Below are positions 16,755 to 25,567 of a stretch of DNA of 47,888 bases, piece by piece. The stretch is from CAZZCP01 sp964653235 (GTDB lineage Bacteria > Bdellovibrionota > Bdellovibrionia > Bdellovibrionales > UBA840). The translations under genes and the position numbers were made by a program. The stretch lies in assembly GCA_964653235.1 (NCBI GenBank), contig CAZZCP010000010.1, positions 1 to 47,888 of the forward strand. The letters are read 5' to 3'. The stretch's first letter is position 1; every line of letters starts with the position of its first letter. Under the pieces are notes generated by a model that was given only the letters and a program-made list of their open reading frames with translations, ran no database searches and was not told the DNA's origin.

Positions 16755-17717
16755 ATGCGTATTTTATTGCTTCTTTGTTTTTGTCTGTCGACACATGCCT
16801 CTGAAATCACTTTGATGACTTTCAATGTAGAAAACCTCTTTGATCATCTCGATGATCCAGGCAAACGAGATGAAACTTTTTTGCCCTTGAGCCAAAAAAA
16901 GCCTTCGATGTGCAAAAGCATCAAGGTCAAAAAATGGAAGAAGCAATGTCTCGAGCTCGACTGGAGTGAAGAGGTGCAAAAGGCCAAACAAAAAGAAGTG
17001 GCCCAAGCCATTTTAAAAAATGGCCCGGCTGATATTTTGATCTTGCAAGAAGTAGAGAATTTTTCGATCTTAGAAGATCTGAGAAAAAGCTATCTTGCCA
17101 AAGTTTATCCATTAGAGGCCACCTTGATCGAGGGCAATGACTATCGAGGAATCGACATCGCCGTATTGAGCCGCTTTCCTGTCACAGCGAAAACACTTCA
17201 TCGAATTCCCTTTCGCGATTTTAAGAAAAAAGACAAAAGAGGAATTTTAGAGGTGCAATTGCAAGGACCTACAAAAATCACAGTCTTTGGCGTTCATTTT
17301 CCGGCACCCTTTCACCCAGCAAGATTAAGGGTCGATGCCCTCAACCACCTCAATCAACTGGCCCTTAAAAAAACGGGATTGGTTCTGGCAGCGGGCGATT
17401 TTAATATTCCTTCGGAGGAGGAGAAAAAGAGACAGCCCATCGCCACTTTTACAGATCCAATTTGGCAAGTGGCTCATAAAAAATGCAAAGACTGTCTCGG
17501 AACCAGCTACTATCCCCCTAAGAAATCCTGGTCTTTTTTGGATATGATTCTGCTCAAAAAGAATGATCAATGGCAGATCAGTAAAGTCGAAGTCGCTAAT
17601 CTCTATGACAATCAAAAAGACCCGAAAGGACGGCCTTTGAGCTTTGACCCTGTAGCAAAAAAAGGGGTCTCAGATCATTTTCCTTTGAAAATCACCATTG
17701 ACGCTAAGCAAAAATAA
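16755..17717 (+). CDS. Secreted endonuclease/exonuclease/phosphatase (EEP) family protein
   Basis: The start is the ATG at 16755, 7 nt behind the tpiA stop codon; a longer frame would run far into tpiA. It yields the signal peptide MRILLLLCFCLSTHA. The 320-residue product has the EEP/DNase-I-like fold signature: MTFNVENLFD, LQEVEN, 'DIAVLSRFP', 'VFGVHFPAP', 'AAGDFNIPS' and 'SDHFPL'. These supply the metal-binding Glu, the Asp/Asn pair and the final Asp-His. The likely role is an exported nuclease or phosphodiesterase; the substrate is unknown. Its position between tpiA and secG suggests it is read with the glycolytic operon. Confidence 0.85.
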   Translation: MRILLLLCFCLSTHASEITLMTFNVENLFDHLDDPGKRDETFLPLSQKKPSMCKSIKVKKWKKQCLELDWSEEVQKAKQKEVAQAILKNGPADILILQEVENFSILEDLRKSYLAKVYPLEATLIEGNDYRGIDIAVLSRFPVTAKTLHRIPFRDFKKKDKRGILEVQLQGPTKITVFGVHFPAPFHPARLRVDALNHLNQLALKKTGLVLAAGDFNIPSEEEKKRQPIATFTDPIWQVAHKKCKDCLGTSYYPPKKSWSFLDMILLKKNDQWQISKVEVANLYDNQKDPKGRPLSFDPVAKKGVSDHFPLKITIDAKQK

Positions 17718-17767
17718 CTGGTATTCCTTTTCATTTCGGCCTATATTGCCAGCCTTAAGAGGTATTC

Positions 17768-18136
17768 ATGCTTACATTTTTGAGTATTGTTCATTTGTTT
17801 ATTGCGCTCGTTCTTATTGTTCTCGTTCTTGTTCAAGATTCCAAAGGCGGTGGCCTTGGAGGTGGAATGGGCGGTGGAACTTCAGCTGTAATTGGCTCTG
17901 TAAGTGCTGAAAACATTCTCACCAAAGCAACTCGTTGGGTTGCAGTAATCTTTGCCCTCAATTGTATTGTTCTAACTATGATTATTTCTGACCAAAGCGC
18001 TAGCGTAACTGAAACCACCCCTGCCGCCATCTCTGCTCCTTTGGAGAACTTAGGGGAAGCTGCTGAACCTGGAGCAAGTACAGAGGTCCAGCCCGAGGCC
18101 GATCAAACTCAAGAACCTACTCCTGCCGCCCAATAA
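17768..18136 (+). CDS. secG: Preprotein translocase subunit SecG
   Basis: SecG is the small auxiliary subunit of SecYEG. The product has two membrane helices (about 3-23 and 57-75) joined by the Gly-rich loop typical of SecG (QDSKGGGLGGGMGGGTS). The 122 residues exceed the core of ~75 because of an Ala/Pro/Glu-rich, probably unstructured tail (78-122). An AGAGGT ribosome binding site precedes the ATG. The tpi-secG neighbourhood is common in proteobacteria. The AgmX-type gene follows after 18 nt. Confidence 0.9.
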   Translation: MLTFLSIVHLFIALVLIVLVLVQDSKGGGLGGGMGGGTSAVIGSVSAENILTKATRWVAVIFALNCIVLTMIISDQSASVTETTPAAISAPLENLGEAAEPGASTEVQPEADQTQEPTPAAQ

Positions 18137-18154
18137 GTTGTAAACTCTTCGTAT

Positions 18155-19018
18155 ATGCTGCGAAGAATTGTTCTCTACACCATTTTAAGCCTTCTATTTC
18201 TTATTGGCATAGGCGTTCTGATGCAAAGAGACCGAATTTCAGAGGTCTATGAATACTATTTTGGTGAACCTGATTCACGAGAAATTATCGCAGAGGCTAG
18301 TGAAACTAAGGGCAGAGTTCGTTTTAAACTTCCCCGTAGATTGATCTACAAAAAACTTCGAGACGAGCAAAAGCTTCGTTATTTTGACACGATCACTACT
18401 GATGCCAATTCTTCGGTTCTATTGAGCTTTAAAGATGGTTTGCAACTTGAGTTGGGTCCCAATACAGTTATGGTTCTTGAGAAACCAGAAGATGGCTCTG
18501 GTGGTATTGTTTTGCTCTCCTTTCTTCGTGGTCGCTATAAAGTTCGTAGTCAAGGTAACAGTAAAAGCGTAATCAAAGGCACCAAGGCGCTTCCTAAAAT
18601 TGGAACACTGCCTGAGCCTAAACTAATCATTGAAGAAGAAGTCATCCCAGAGGTAGCTCCCCCTGTACTCAAAAAAGATAAACTCAAGGAAATTGAGGCC
18701 AAAAGACTGGAAAGAGAAAAGAGACAGAAAAAAGAAACTCTACCGGACTCTTATATTTCAGGTCGCATTAAATTGCAGAGACCTTTTTTCAACCGTTGCT
18801 ATGCTCAGCACTTGCGACTCAACCCTAACGCAACCGGGAGAATCCAGTTGCAATTTGTGATACAGCCCACAGGCAAAGTCGCTGATGTAAATATCGTAAG
18901 TGCCAGTATTGAAGATCCACGACTTCAACAATGTACAAAATCGATTGTAGAACGGGTTGAATTTCGATCCTTCAAGGGCGATCCGATTGTAGTGACCTAC
19001 CCCATTAATTTCGAATAA
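18155..19018 (+). CDS. Membrane-anchored FecR-like / AgmX-PglI C-terminal (TonB-like) protein
   Basis: One N-terminal membrane helix (about 5-22) anchors a 287-residue periplasmic protein. Residues about 45-135 look FecR-like (LRYFDTITTDANSSVLLSFKD, then LELGPNTVMVL). A charged Lys/Glu-rich linker (about 160-200) follows. The last ~90 residues match the AgmX/PglI C-terminal domain, a TonB-C-like fold: 'FFNRCYAQHLRLNPNATGRI', 'IQPTGKVADV', 'IVERVEFRSF' and a final YPINFE. The fusion suggests an envelope-spanning or force-transmitting role; AgmX-type proteins are best known from gliding machinery. It is the last gene of the block and converges on pyrE. Confidence 0.78.
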   Translation: MLRRIVLYTILSLLFLIGIGVLMQRDRISEVYEYYFGEPDSREIIAEASETKGRVRFKLPRRLIYKKLRDEQKLRYFDTITTDANSSVLLSFKDGLQLELGPNTVMVLEKPEDGSGGIVLLSFLRGRYKVRSQGNSKSVIKGTKALPKIGTLPEPKLIIEEEVIPEVAPPVLKKDKLKEIEAKRLEREKRQKKETLPDSYISGRIKLQRPFFNRCYAQHLRLNPNATGRIQLQFVIQPTGKVADVNIVSASIEDPRLQQCTKSIVERVEFRSFKGDPIVVTYPINFE

Positions 19019-19074
19019 TAGGAATGAACCAAAAGCTAAAAAACAATGGCTAGTTTGCAAAACCTGAAAAGGGT

Positions 19075-19686
19075 TTAAGAATTGATTTTAAGGTACCAAG
19101 CTTCAAGATCTTCGATATCACTTTTATTGATCAAGTCATACATCTCGGCAACCTGAATGAGCTCATGATAGTCGGTCAAAGTTTCTAAGAAAATTTGAGC
19201 CTCACGAAAGCTTCTTTTTGATTCATGAAATCCATAAGTAAAGATGGCGAGTACAGCAACGACTTCGACTCCCGCATCTTTAAGGGCATTTGCAGCACGT
19301 AAAGCAGAAGCACCCGTTGATATGAGGTCTTCAATCAGTACAACTTCTTGACCTTTGTGAAGCCTACCTTCGATTTGATTTTCACGCCCATGTTTTTTTG
19401 CTTTAGAGCGAACATAAACCATTGGCAACTGTAGTTCATCGGCAAGCCAAGCTGCATGAGGTATACCAGAGGTGGCAGTGCCCGCGATCACTTCAACATT
19501 AGGAAACTGTTTCTTGATGATTTCTGAAAAGGCTTTGGCAATGGCTTTACGAACATCAGGATAAGAAAGTGTTAAACGATTGTCACAGTAGATAGGTGAC
19601 TCGGTACCAGAACTCCAGGTAAAGGGTTTTTTAGGACTTAGACTGATCGCTTTAACGTCGAGTAGTGCTTTGGCTATTTCTCTCAT
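19075..19686 (-). CDS. pyrE: Orotate phosphoribosyltransferase
   Basis: PyrE joins orotate and PRPP to give OMP. The 203-residue product has the type I PRT signature (VLIEDLISTGASALRA, about 115-130), the N-terminal 'FTWSSGTESPIYCDNR' loop that contacts the substrate, and the flexible 'KKHGRENQIEG' catalytic loop. It is the last gene of the pur-pyr operon. Its ATG overlaps the pyrF stop codon by 4 nt, with a GGAAG ribosome binding site inside pyrF. Confidence 0.94.
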   Translation of the reverse strand: MREIAKALLDVKAISLSPKKPFTWSSGTESPIYCDNRLTLSYPDVRKAIAKAFSEIIKKQFPNVEVIAGTATSGIPHAAWLADELQLPMVYVRSKAKKHGRENQIEGRLHKGQEVVLIEDLISTGASALRAANALKDAGVEVVAVLAIFTYGFHESKRSFREAQIFLETLTDYHELIQVAEMYDLINKSDIEDLEAWYLKINS

Positions 19687-20369
19687 GCTTCTTCCATTTC
19701 TTTTCGTATCAAATTTATTGCCTCTGTCGGATTCTCGGCCTGAGTAATGGCTCTTCCTATCACCAAATAATCAGCTCCTGCTCGAGTGGCTTCAGCAGGT
19801 GTCATTACCCTTTTTTGATCTGCATTTGCAGCAAAACTAGGACGTATTCCGGGGCAAACGCAAACAAAATCTTTACCAAATCTCTCTTTTATATCGATCA
19901 CCTCTTGGGCAGAACAAACAATTCCATCAAGACCGGCATCTTTTGCCATTGCTGCATAGTCGAGTACACAATCTTTGAGGCTTCCAGAAATTTTAAGCTG
20001 CTTTTGCATTTGCTCTTCACTTGTGCTCGTAAGTTGTGTGACTGCCACCAGTATCATTTCATCTCCGGCTTCTTGCCGAACTGCTTTTAACATCTCAAGG
20101 CCTCCAGCGCAGTGAAAGTTGAGCATATCAACTCCAAGATCGCGTACACTTTTCACTGCACCCCTTGCTGTATTCGGAATGTCATGAATTTTTAGATCAA
20201 GAAAGATTTTGTAGCCTTTGTCTTTGAGTTTGTGCACCACTTGAGGTCCGTTGGCATAATAGAGCTGCATCCCAACCTTGACCCAAGTCATGTGATCGCC
20301 GGCTTTTTCTAATAGAGCATCTAGCTCTTGCTCAGAACTAATATCTAGGGCGACGATGACTTCACTCAT
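19683..20369 (-). CDS. pyrF: Orotidine-5'-phosphate decarboxylase
   Basis: PyrF decarboxylates OMP to UMP. The 228-residue TIM-barrel product has the catalytic segment FLDLKIHDIPNTARGAV (Asp-Lys-His-Asp array) and the late 'GIRP' and 'DYLVIGRAIT' phosphate-binding motifs. It overlaps the end of carB by 8 nt and pyrE by 4 nt, so translation of carB-pyrF-pyrE is coupled. Confidence 0.95.
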   Translation of the reverse strand: MSEVIVALDISSEQELDALLEKAGDHMTWVKVGMQLYYANGPQVVHKLKDKGYKIFLDLKIHDIPNTARGAVKSVRDLGVDMLNFHCAGGLEMLKAVRQEAGDEMILVAVTQLTSTSEEQMQKQLKISGSLKDCVLDYAAMAKDAGLDGIVCSAQEVIDIKERFGKDFVCVCPGIRPSFAANADQKRVMTPAEATRAGADYLVIGRAITQAENPTEAINLIRKEMEEA

Positions 20370-23300
20370 ATTTTCCTACTTGATGAAAAGCTGGAATGCT
20401 TTCTGTGCTAAAACTAATCGACTGCAAAACTCTTAATAAAGCTTCTGCTGTATCAAGAGAAGTCAAACAAAGTACATTTCTTTCAACAGCTGCCCTGCGA
20501 ATTTGAAAACCATCACGCGTTGGGGTTTTGCCTTTGGTGAGTGTGTTGAAAACATACTGAGCTCCCCCTTGCTCGATCAAATCAAGAATATTTGGTGATC
20601 CTTCTTCGATCTTCTTGAGTCTTTCGACTTGCACATCTGCTCTTTCAATGGCATTAGCTGTTCCACCTGTAGCAAAAATGCGAAATCCCAACCTTGAAAA
20701 GTCACGAATAATAGGAATCGCTTCTTCTTTGTCTTTATCTGCAATCGTACAAATAAAGCTACCATAGGTTGGAAGTCGCATACCTGCAGCCAAAAGACCT
20801 TTGTAAAGAGCCTTTGATAAATTCGTATCTCGGCCCATGACTTCACCGGTAGATTTCATTTCGGGGCCCAAACCAATGTCAACCATGCGCAATTTAGCAA
20901 ATGAAAAAACAGGTACTTTAACTGATACAAAGCGATCTTCAGGATAATAACCTGGGCGATATCCTTGCTCTCTTAAGCCCTTTCCTAAAATAGCTTGAGT
21001 TGCAAGTTTCGCCATCGGTACACCGGTGACCTTACTCAAAAAAGGTACGGTTCGAGACGACCTTGGATTGACCTCGATCACATAAGGCACTCCTTTTTTC
21101 AGAACAAATTGAATATTTAAAATGCCTTTAACTTCTAATTTCTTACAAAGTTTAGTAGTGATCTCGATGATTTTTTCTTTATTTTCTGGATAAAGTCTTT
21201 GTGGTGGATAGACTGCGATTGAGTCGCCCGAGTGAACGCCTGATCTTTCGATGTGCTCCATGATTCCTGGAATCAGTACGTCTTGACCATCGCAAATCGC
21301 ATCGACTTCTAGCTCAAGTCCAAGCATATAGCGATCAATCAAAACCGGATGATCGGGATTTACCTCAACTGCGGTAGAAATATAATTTCTTAGTTCCGAC
21401 TCAGAGTAAACAATCTCCATAGCTTGCCCGCCCAAAACATAAGAAGGACGAACCAGTACAGGGTAATCTAGCGAATTGGCAACCTCTACAGCTTCATCCT
21501 CTGACATAACTGTTTTTCCAAGCGGCTGAGCAATTTCTAGATCTTTCAATAGTTCTTCAAAACGTTTTCGATCTTCGGCCCGATCAATATTGTCTAAAGA
21601 CATACCAAGAATTTTGACCCCGAGATCTTCTAGGGGTTTTGCCAAATTTATGGCTGTTTGTCCGCCAAACTGAACGATGACTCCCTCTGGTTTTTCTTTT
21701 TGAATGATGTTGTAGACATCTTCAATATAGAGTGGTTCAAAGTAGAGACGATCTGAAGTACTAAAATCAGTTGAAACGGTTTCAGGGTTGTTGTTCACCA
21801 CGATGGCTTCATAACCCATCTCTTGAATCGCACGAACCGCATGAACTGTGGCATAATCAAATTCAATTCCTTGTCCAATACGAATCGGACCAGAGCCCAA
21901 AACCAAAACCTTTTTCTTATCAGTCTCTAAAACTTCATCTTCTTCTTCAAAAGTGGAGTAATAATAGGGAGAGTAGGCCTCAAATTCAGCAGCGCAAGTA
22001 TCTACCATTTTGTACACGACTTGAATTTTATTTTTTTCACGAAAGCGGCGAACATCTCCCTCGGTGCTTGAGGTGAGCTCAGCGATTTTTCGGTCAGTAA
22101 AACCCAATCTTTTGACAGAGAAGAGCTTTTCTTTACCTAGGTCTTCAAGATTTCTGCCCTTGAGTTGTTCTTCTTGCTCTATAATATTTTGAATTTTGTA
22201 GAGAAAGAAAACATCGATTTTGGTAATTTGATAGACTTCTTCAAGGCTTGCTCCTTTGCGAAAGGCCTCAGCAATAGCAAAAATTCTCTCGTCGGTTTGT
22301 TCTTTGATTTTTGCAAACAACTGCTCTTTTGAGAAGCCAGCAAATGCCTTCCACTCTAAGTGATGGGTTTTTAGCTCTAAAGAGCGTATTGCTTTTAACA
22401 GAGACTCTTCAAAACTTCGACCAATCGACATCACCTCACCGGTTGCTTTCATTTGTGTTGATAGGCTTCTATCTCCTGAGATGAATTTATCAAAAGGCCA
22501 ACGTGGTATTTTTGTAACCACATAATCAATACTCGGCTCAAAACAAGCATAGGTTTTTTGTGTTACGGGGTTTTTTAATTCATCTAAAGTATAACCTATT
22601 GCAATTTTTGCAGCTAACTTAGCGATAGGATAACCCGTTGCTTTTGAAGCAAGTGCAGATGACCTTGATACTCTTGGATTCACTTCTATCACATAGTACT
22701 GAAAACTCTGCGGATCGAGAGCAAGTTGCACATTACAGCCACCACGAATTTTAAGAGAACGAATAATTTTTAATGAGGCCGAACGCAAGAGTTGATATTC
22801 ACGATCAGACAACGTTTGGCTGGGAGCAACAACAATACTATCTCCTGTATGAATCCCGACCGGGTCAATATTTTCCATATTACAGACGGTGATGCAATTG
22901 TCGTTTGAATCTCGCATCACTTCATATTCGATCTCTTTAAAACCGGCAATACTCTGCTCAACCAAACATTGAGTGATCGGACTGTTGGCAAGTCCGCTCT
23001 CGACAATTTTTTTGTACTCTTCTTCGCTACTCGCGATTCCCCCTCCTGTTCCACCCAGTGTGTAAGCAGGACGAATAATAATCGGATAGCCAATTTCTTT
23101 GGCAAAAGCCAAGGCCTCATCCATGGTTTTGATGATTGCACTGGGAGGCACTGGCTCACCAATCTTACGCATCAGTGAGCGAAACTTTTCTCGATCTTCT
23201 GCCATTTCGATAGAATTTAAGTCGGTACCCAAAAGACGAACATTTTCTTGCTCTAAGATTCCTTTTTTGTAGAGTTCCACTGCCATATTTAGACCCGTTT

Positions 23301-23577
23301 GTCCTCCCAGACTCGGCAAAATAGCATCAGGCCTTTCTTTACGAATCACCTTAGTGACAAAATCTAAAGTAAGTGGCTCTATATAAACTTTATCGGCCGT
23401 ATCGGCATCGGTCATAATCGTAGCGGGATTCGAATTGACCAAGATGACTTCTAAGCCCTCTTCGCGCAAAGCTTCGCAAGCTTGGGTACCAGCGTAATCA
23501 AATTCAGCAGCCTGGCCAATGACGATAGGACCTGAACCAATTACCATTACTTTCTTTAAGTTCTTTTCAATAGGCAT
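20362..23577 (-). CDS. carB: Carbamoyl-phosphate synthase, large chain
   Basis: CarB makes carbamoyl phosphate from bicarbonate, ATP and ammonia supplied by CarA. The 1071-residue product has the two homologous ATP-grasp halves, each opening with 'VLVLGSGPIRIGQ'-like loops (residues ~9 and ~558). The C-terminal MGS-like allosteric domain is present (SRLGFRIFATGGTANAIE, then 'RRAAVERNVLCLTS'). The length is normal. The start overlaps carA by 11 nt with a GGAG ribosome binding site. The allosteric domain makes UMP or IMP feedback control plausible, which would suit a joint pur-pyr operon. Confidence 0.97.
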   Translation of the reverse strand: MPIEKNLKKVMVIGSGPIVIGQAAEFDYAGTQACEALREEGLEVILVNSNPATIMTDADTADKVYIEPLTLDFVTKVIRKERPDAILPSLGGQTGLNMAVELYKKGILEQENVRLLGTDLNSIEMAEDREKFRSLMRKIGEPVPPSAIIKTMDEALAFAKEIGYPIIIRPAYTLGGTGGGIASSEEEYKKIVESGLANSPITQCLVEQSIAGFKEIEYEVMRDSNDNCITVCNMENIDPVGIHTGDSIVVAPSQTLSDREYQLLRSASLKIIRSLKIRGGCNVQLALDPQSFQYYVIEVNPRVSRSSALASKATGYPIAKLAAKIAIGYTLDELKNPVTQKTYACFEPSIDYVVTKIPRWPFDKFISGDRSLSTQMKATGEVMSIGRSFEESLLKAIRSLELKTHHLEWKAFAGFSKEQLFAKIKEQTDERIFAIAEAFRKGASLEEVYQITKIDVFFLYKIQNIIEQEEQLKGRNLEDLGKEKLFSVKRLGFTDRKIAELTSSTEGDVRRFREKNKIQVVYKMVDTCAAEFEAYSPYYYSTFEEEDEVLETDKKKVLVLGSGPIRIGQGIEFDYATVHAVRAIQEMGYEAIVVNNNPETVSTDFSTSDRLYFEPLYIEDVYNIIQKEKPEGVIVQFGGQTAINLAKPLEDLGVKILGMSLDNIDRAEDRKRFEELLKDLEIAQPLGKTVMSEDEAVEVANSLDYPVLVRPSYVLGGQAMEIVYSESELRNYISTAVEVNPDHPVLIDRYMLGLELEVDAICDGQDVLIPGIMEHIERSGVHSGDSIAVYPPQRLYPENKEKIIEITTKLCKKLEVKGILNIQFVLKKGVPYVIEVNPRSSRTVPFLSKVTGVPMAKLATQAILGKGLREQGYRPGYYPEDRFVSVKVPVFSFAKLRMVDIGLGPEMKSTGEVMGRDTNLSKALYKGLLAAGMRLPTYGSFICTIADKDKEEAIPIIRDFSRLGFRIFATGGTANAIERADVQVERLKKIEEGSPNILDLIEQGGAQYVFNTLTKGKTPTRDGFQIRRAAVERNVLCLTSLDTAEALLRVLQSISFSTESIPAFHQVGKYE

Positions 23578-24655
23578 GATGACTCCTTTTTCTTTTCGCA
23601 GCTAAAGGAGCTAAAAATTCATCAAACAGGTAGCTATTGTCATTCGGCCCTGGAGCAGCTTCAGGATGATATTGAACCGAAAAGATCTTATGCTCTTTGT
23701 GTTTCATCCCCTCCACCGTATTGTCATTGACAGCAATATGGGTTAGTTCCATATCAAGATTTTGCATCGATTTTTCTCGTATGGCATAGCCATGATTTTG
23801 TGAGCTAATATAAACTTTTGAATTGCTTAGATCTTTAACCGGTTGGTTGGTACCGTGATGGCCAAATTTCATTTTTTCTACTTCGGCACCAAAATAAAGA
23901 GACAAAAGCTGGTGACCCAAACAAATTCCCATAATTGGAACTTTACCCACTAAACCTTCTATCGTCTTTTGTGCTTCAGGAACATCTCTTGGGTCTCCAG
24001 GTCCGTTCGATAAAAGTACGGCATCGGGCTCATAGCCAAGAACCTCTTGAGCTGTAACATTATAAGGAAGCAAAATCACTTCACAGCTTCTTCGCATCAA
24101 CTCGCGAAGGATTCCACGTTTACAGCCATAATCAATAACGCATATACGAGGCCCCAAACCAGGAGTGTGCACAACATCCTTGGTTGATACTTGCTCAACT
24201 TGGTTTCGCGGTAATTCTTTTTGCAGTTCTTTCAGAATCACCTGCTCGTTATAGCCTTCTTGGCAAATCGCCGCCCGCATGCAACCATGTTTACGAATCT
24301 TTCGAGTCAATCTTCGAGTATCAATTCCATGCAGACCAGGAATGTTGAAATCTTTCAAAAGTTGATCAAAGGACTTTGTCGAACGCCAATTGCTGGGTAA
24401 TTGGCAATACTCTCGAACCACAAATCCACTCACAAAAGGCTTAATACTCTCAAAGTCATCACGATTTACACCATAGTTGCCAATCAAGGGATAGGTCATG
24501 TTTACAATCTGCCCGCAATAGGAAGGATCTGTTAATATCTCCTGATAGCCGGTCAATCCTGTATTGAAAACAACTTCACCAATTGATTCAACATCGGCTC
24601 CAAAGCTTTCTCCTTGAAATAAATCACCATCTTCTAAAAGCAAATAGGCCTTCAT
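23567..24655 (-). CDS. carA: Carbamoyl-phosphate synthase, small chain (glutaminase)
   Basis: CarA hydrolyses glutamine and channels ammonia to CarB. The N-terminal CPSase domain begins with 'YLLLEDGDLFQGESFG' and contains 'VVFNTGLTGYQEILTDPSY'. The C-terminal class I glutaminase has the nucleophile elbow GICLGHQLL and the His-Glu of QYHPEAAPGP. The 362-residue length is typical. The start overlaps pyrB by 4 nt, with an AGGAG ribosome binding site. Confidence 0.97.
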   Translation of the reverse strand: MKAYLLLEDGDLFQGESFGADVESIGEVVFNTGLTGYQEILTDPSYCGQIVNMTYPLIGNYGVNRDDFESIKPFVSGFVVREYCQLPSNWRSTKSFDQLLKDFNIPGLHGIDTRRLTRKIRKHGCMRAAICQEGYNEQVILKELQKELPRNQVEQVSTKDVVHTPGLGPRICVIDYGCKRGILRELMRRSCEVILLPYNVTAQEVLGYEPDAVLLSNGPGDPRDVPEAQKTIEGLVGKVPIMGICLGHQLLSLYFGAEVEKMKFGHHGTNQPVKDLSNSKVYISSQNHGYAIREKSMQNLDMELTHIAVNDNTVEGMKHKEHKIFSVQYHPEAAPGPNDNSYLFDEFLAPLAAKRKRSHHAY

Positions 24656-25542
24656 CTTTTCTCCTCAAATATCCACTCTAATATGGCCGTTCGGGTATAT
24701 ACCCCATTTTCTTTTTGATTAAAAATCAATGAGTCTGTGGCTTCAACCACATCTCCTGCAATCTCAACTCCTCTTTCAAAAGGGCCTGGATGCAAAATCA
24801 AAGAGCCGCTTTTTTTCTTTGCATAGCGATCTTTGGTGAGCCCAAAGTGAAAGTGATAATCCTGTTCTTCCATTCCAAGACTCTCTAGGTGACGCTCTTT
24901 TTGCATCCGCAATAGATAGACTGCATCCATCTCTTGTATGGCTTCATCTAGGTTCAAAGTTTCTATGTCATATCGAAGAAAATGCTCAGGACCACTCTGG
25001 TAAACCTGCACCTTGAATCGTCGAAGCAAAGGATAGAGAGACCCCACAACCCGACTATGTTTGACATCCCCCAAAATTAAAATCTTTTTACCTGAAAAAC
25101 TTGGCCACTTTTCACTTAAAGTAAAAAGATCGAGTAGGGCTTGCGTCGGATGCTCTGTTTTTCCTTCACCTGCATTGATAATACTGATGTTGAGTTTATC
25201 GGCCAAATTTCGATGCTCCGACTCTTGTTTGCACCTTAAGACAATTGCAGAAACCCCCTGTGCCTCCAGCGTGCGACAGGTATCATAGAGGCTCTCCCCT
25301 TTGACCATCGAGGAGCTAGCAGCTTGAAAATCGAGTATCTGTAGACCCAATTTTTTCTCAGCAATTTCAAATGAAAACTTAGTGCGGGTACTTGCCTCAA
25401 GAAAGAGGTTGGCAATAAAAACCGGCTTTTCTGGCAAAAAAAAAGGGGTTTTGGCCCCTGATTTGATCTCTTGAGTTCGCTCTATTAAATCTTGGATTTC
25501 GTTGTCTTTAAAATCTTCTAAAGAAAGAAAGTGTTTTGTCAT
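24652..25542 (-). CDS. pyrB: Aspartate carbamoyltransferase catalytic chain
   Basis: PyrB condenses carbamoyl phosphate with aspartate. The carbamoyl-phosphate motif is seen as STRTKFSFE, followed by 'HPTQALLDLFTL' (about residues 127-138) and 'LHPGPFERGVEI', where most family members have NRG rather than ERG. The product is 296 residues. No pyrI regulatory gene is present, so it is probably not the E. coli ATCase type. It lies 25 nt behind purM, the largest gap in the operon, and marks the switch from purine to pyrimidine genes. Confidence 0.95.
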   Translation of the reverse strand: MTKHFLSLEDFKDNEIQDLIERTQEIKSGAKTPFFLPEKPVFIANLFLEASTRTKFSFEIAEKKLGLQILDFQAASSSMVKGESLYDTCRTLEAQGVSAIVLRCKQESEHRNLADKLNISIINAGEGKTEHPTQALLDLFTLSEKWPSFSGKKILILGDVKHSRVVGSLYPLLRRFKVQVYQSGPEHFLRYDIETLNLDEAIQEMDAVYLLRMQKERHLESLGMEEQDYHFHFGLTKDRYAKKKSGSLILHPGPFERGVEIAGDVVEATDSLIFNQKENGVYTRTAILEWIFEEKR

Positions 25543-25567
25543 CTTAAAAACCTATTATGACGAGGAA

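Noticed and set aside
19019..19074. AAACC...GGTTT inverted repeat between the AgmX-type gene and pyrE as a terminator
   Set aside because: Five A-T-rich pairs and no proper T-run; too weak to call.
19665..20090. Plus-strand frame of 141 codons opposite pyrF
   Set aside because: It is very Cys/Phe-rich, antisense to a conserved gene, and has no start signals.
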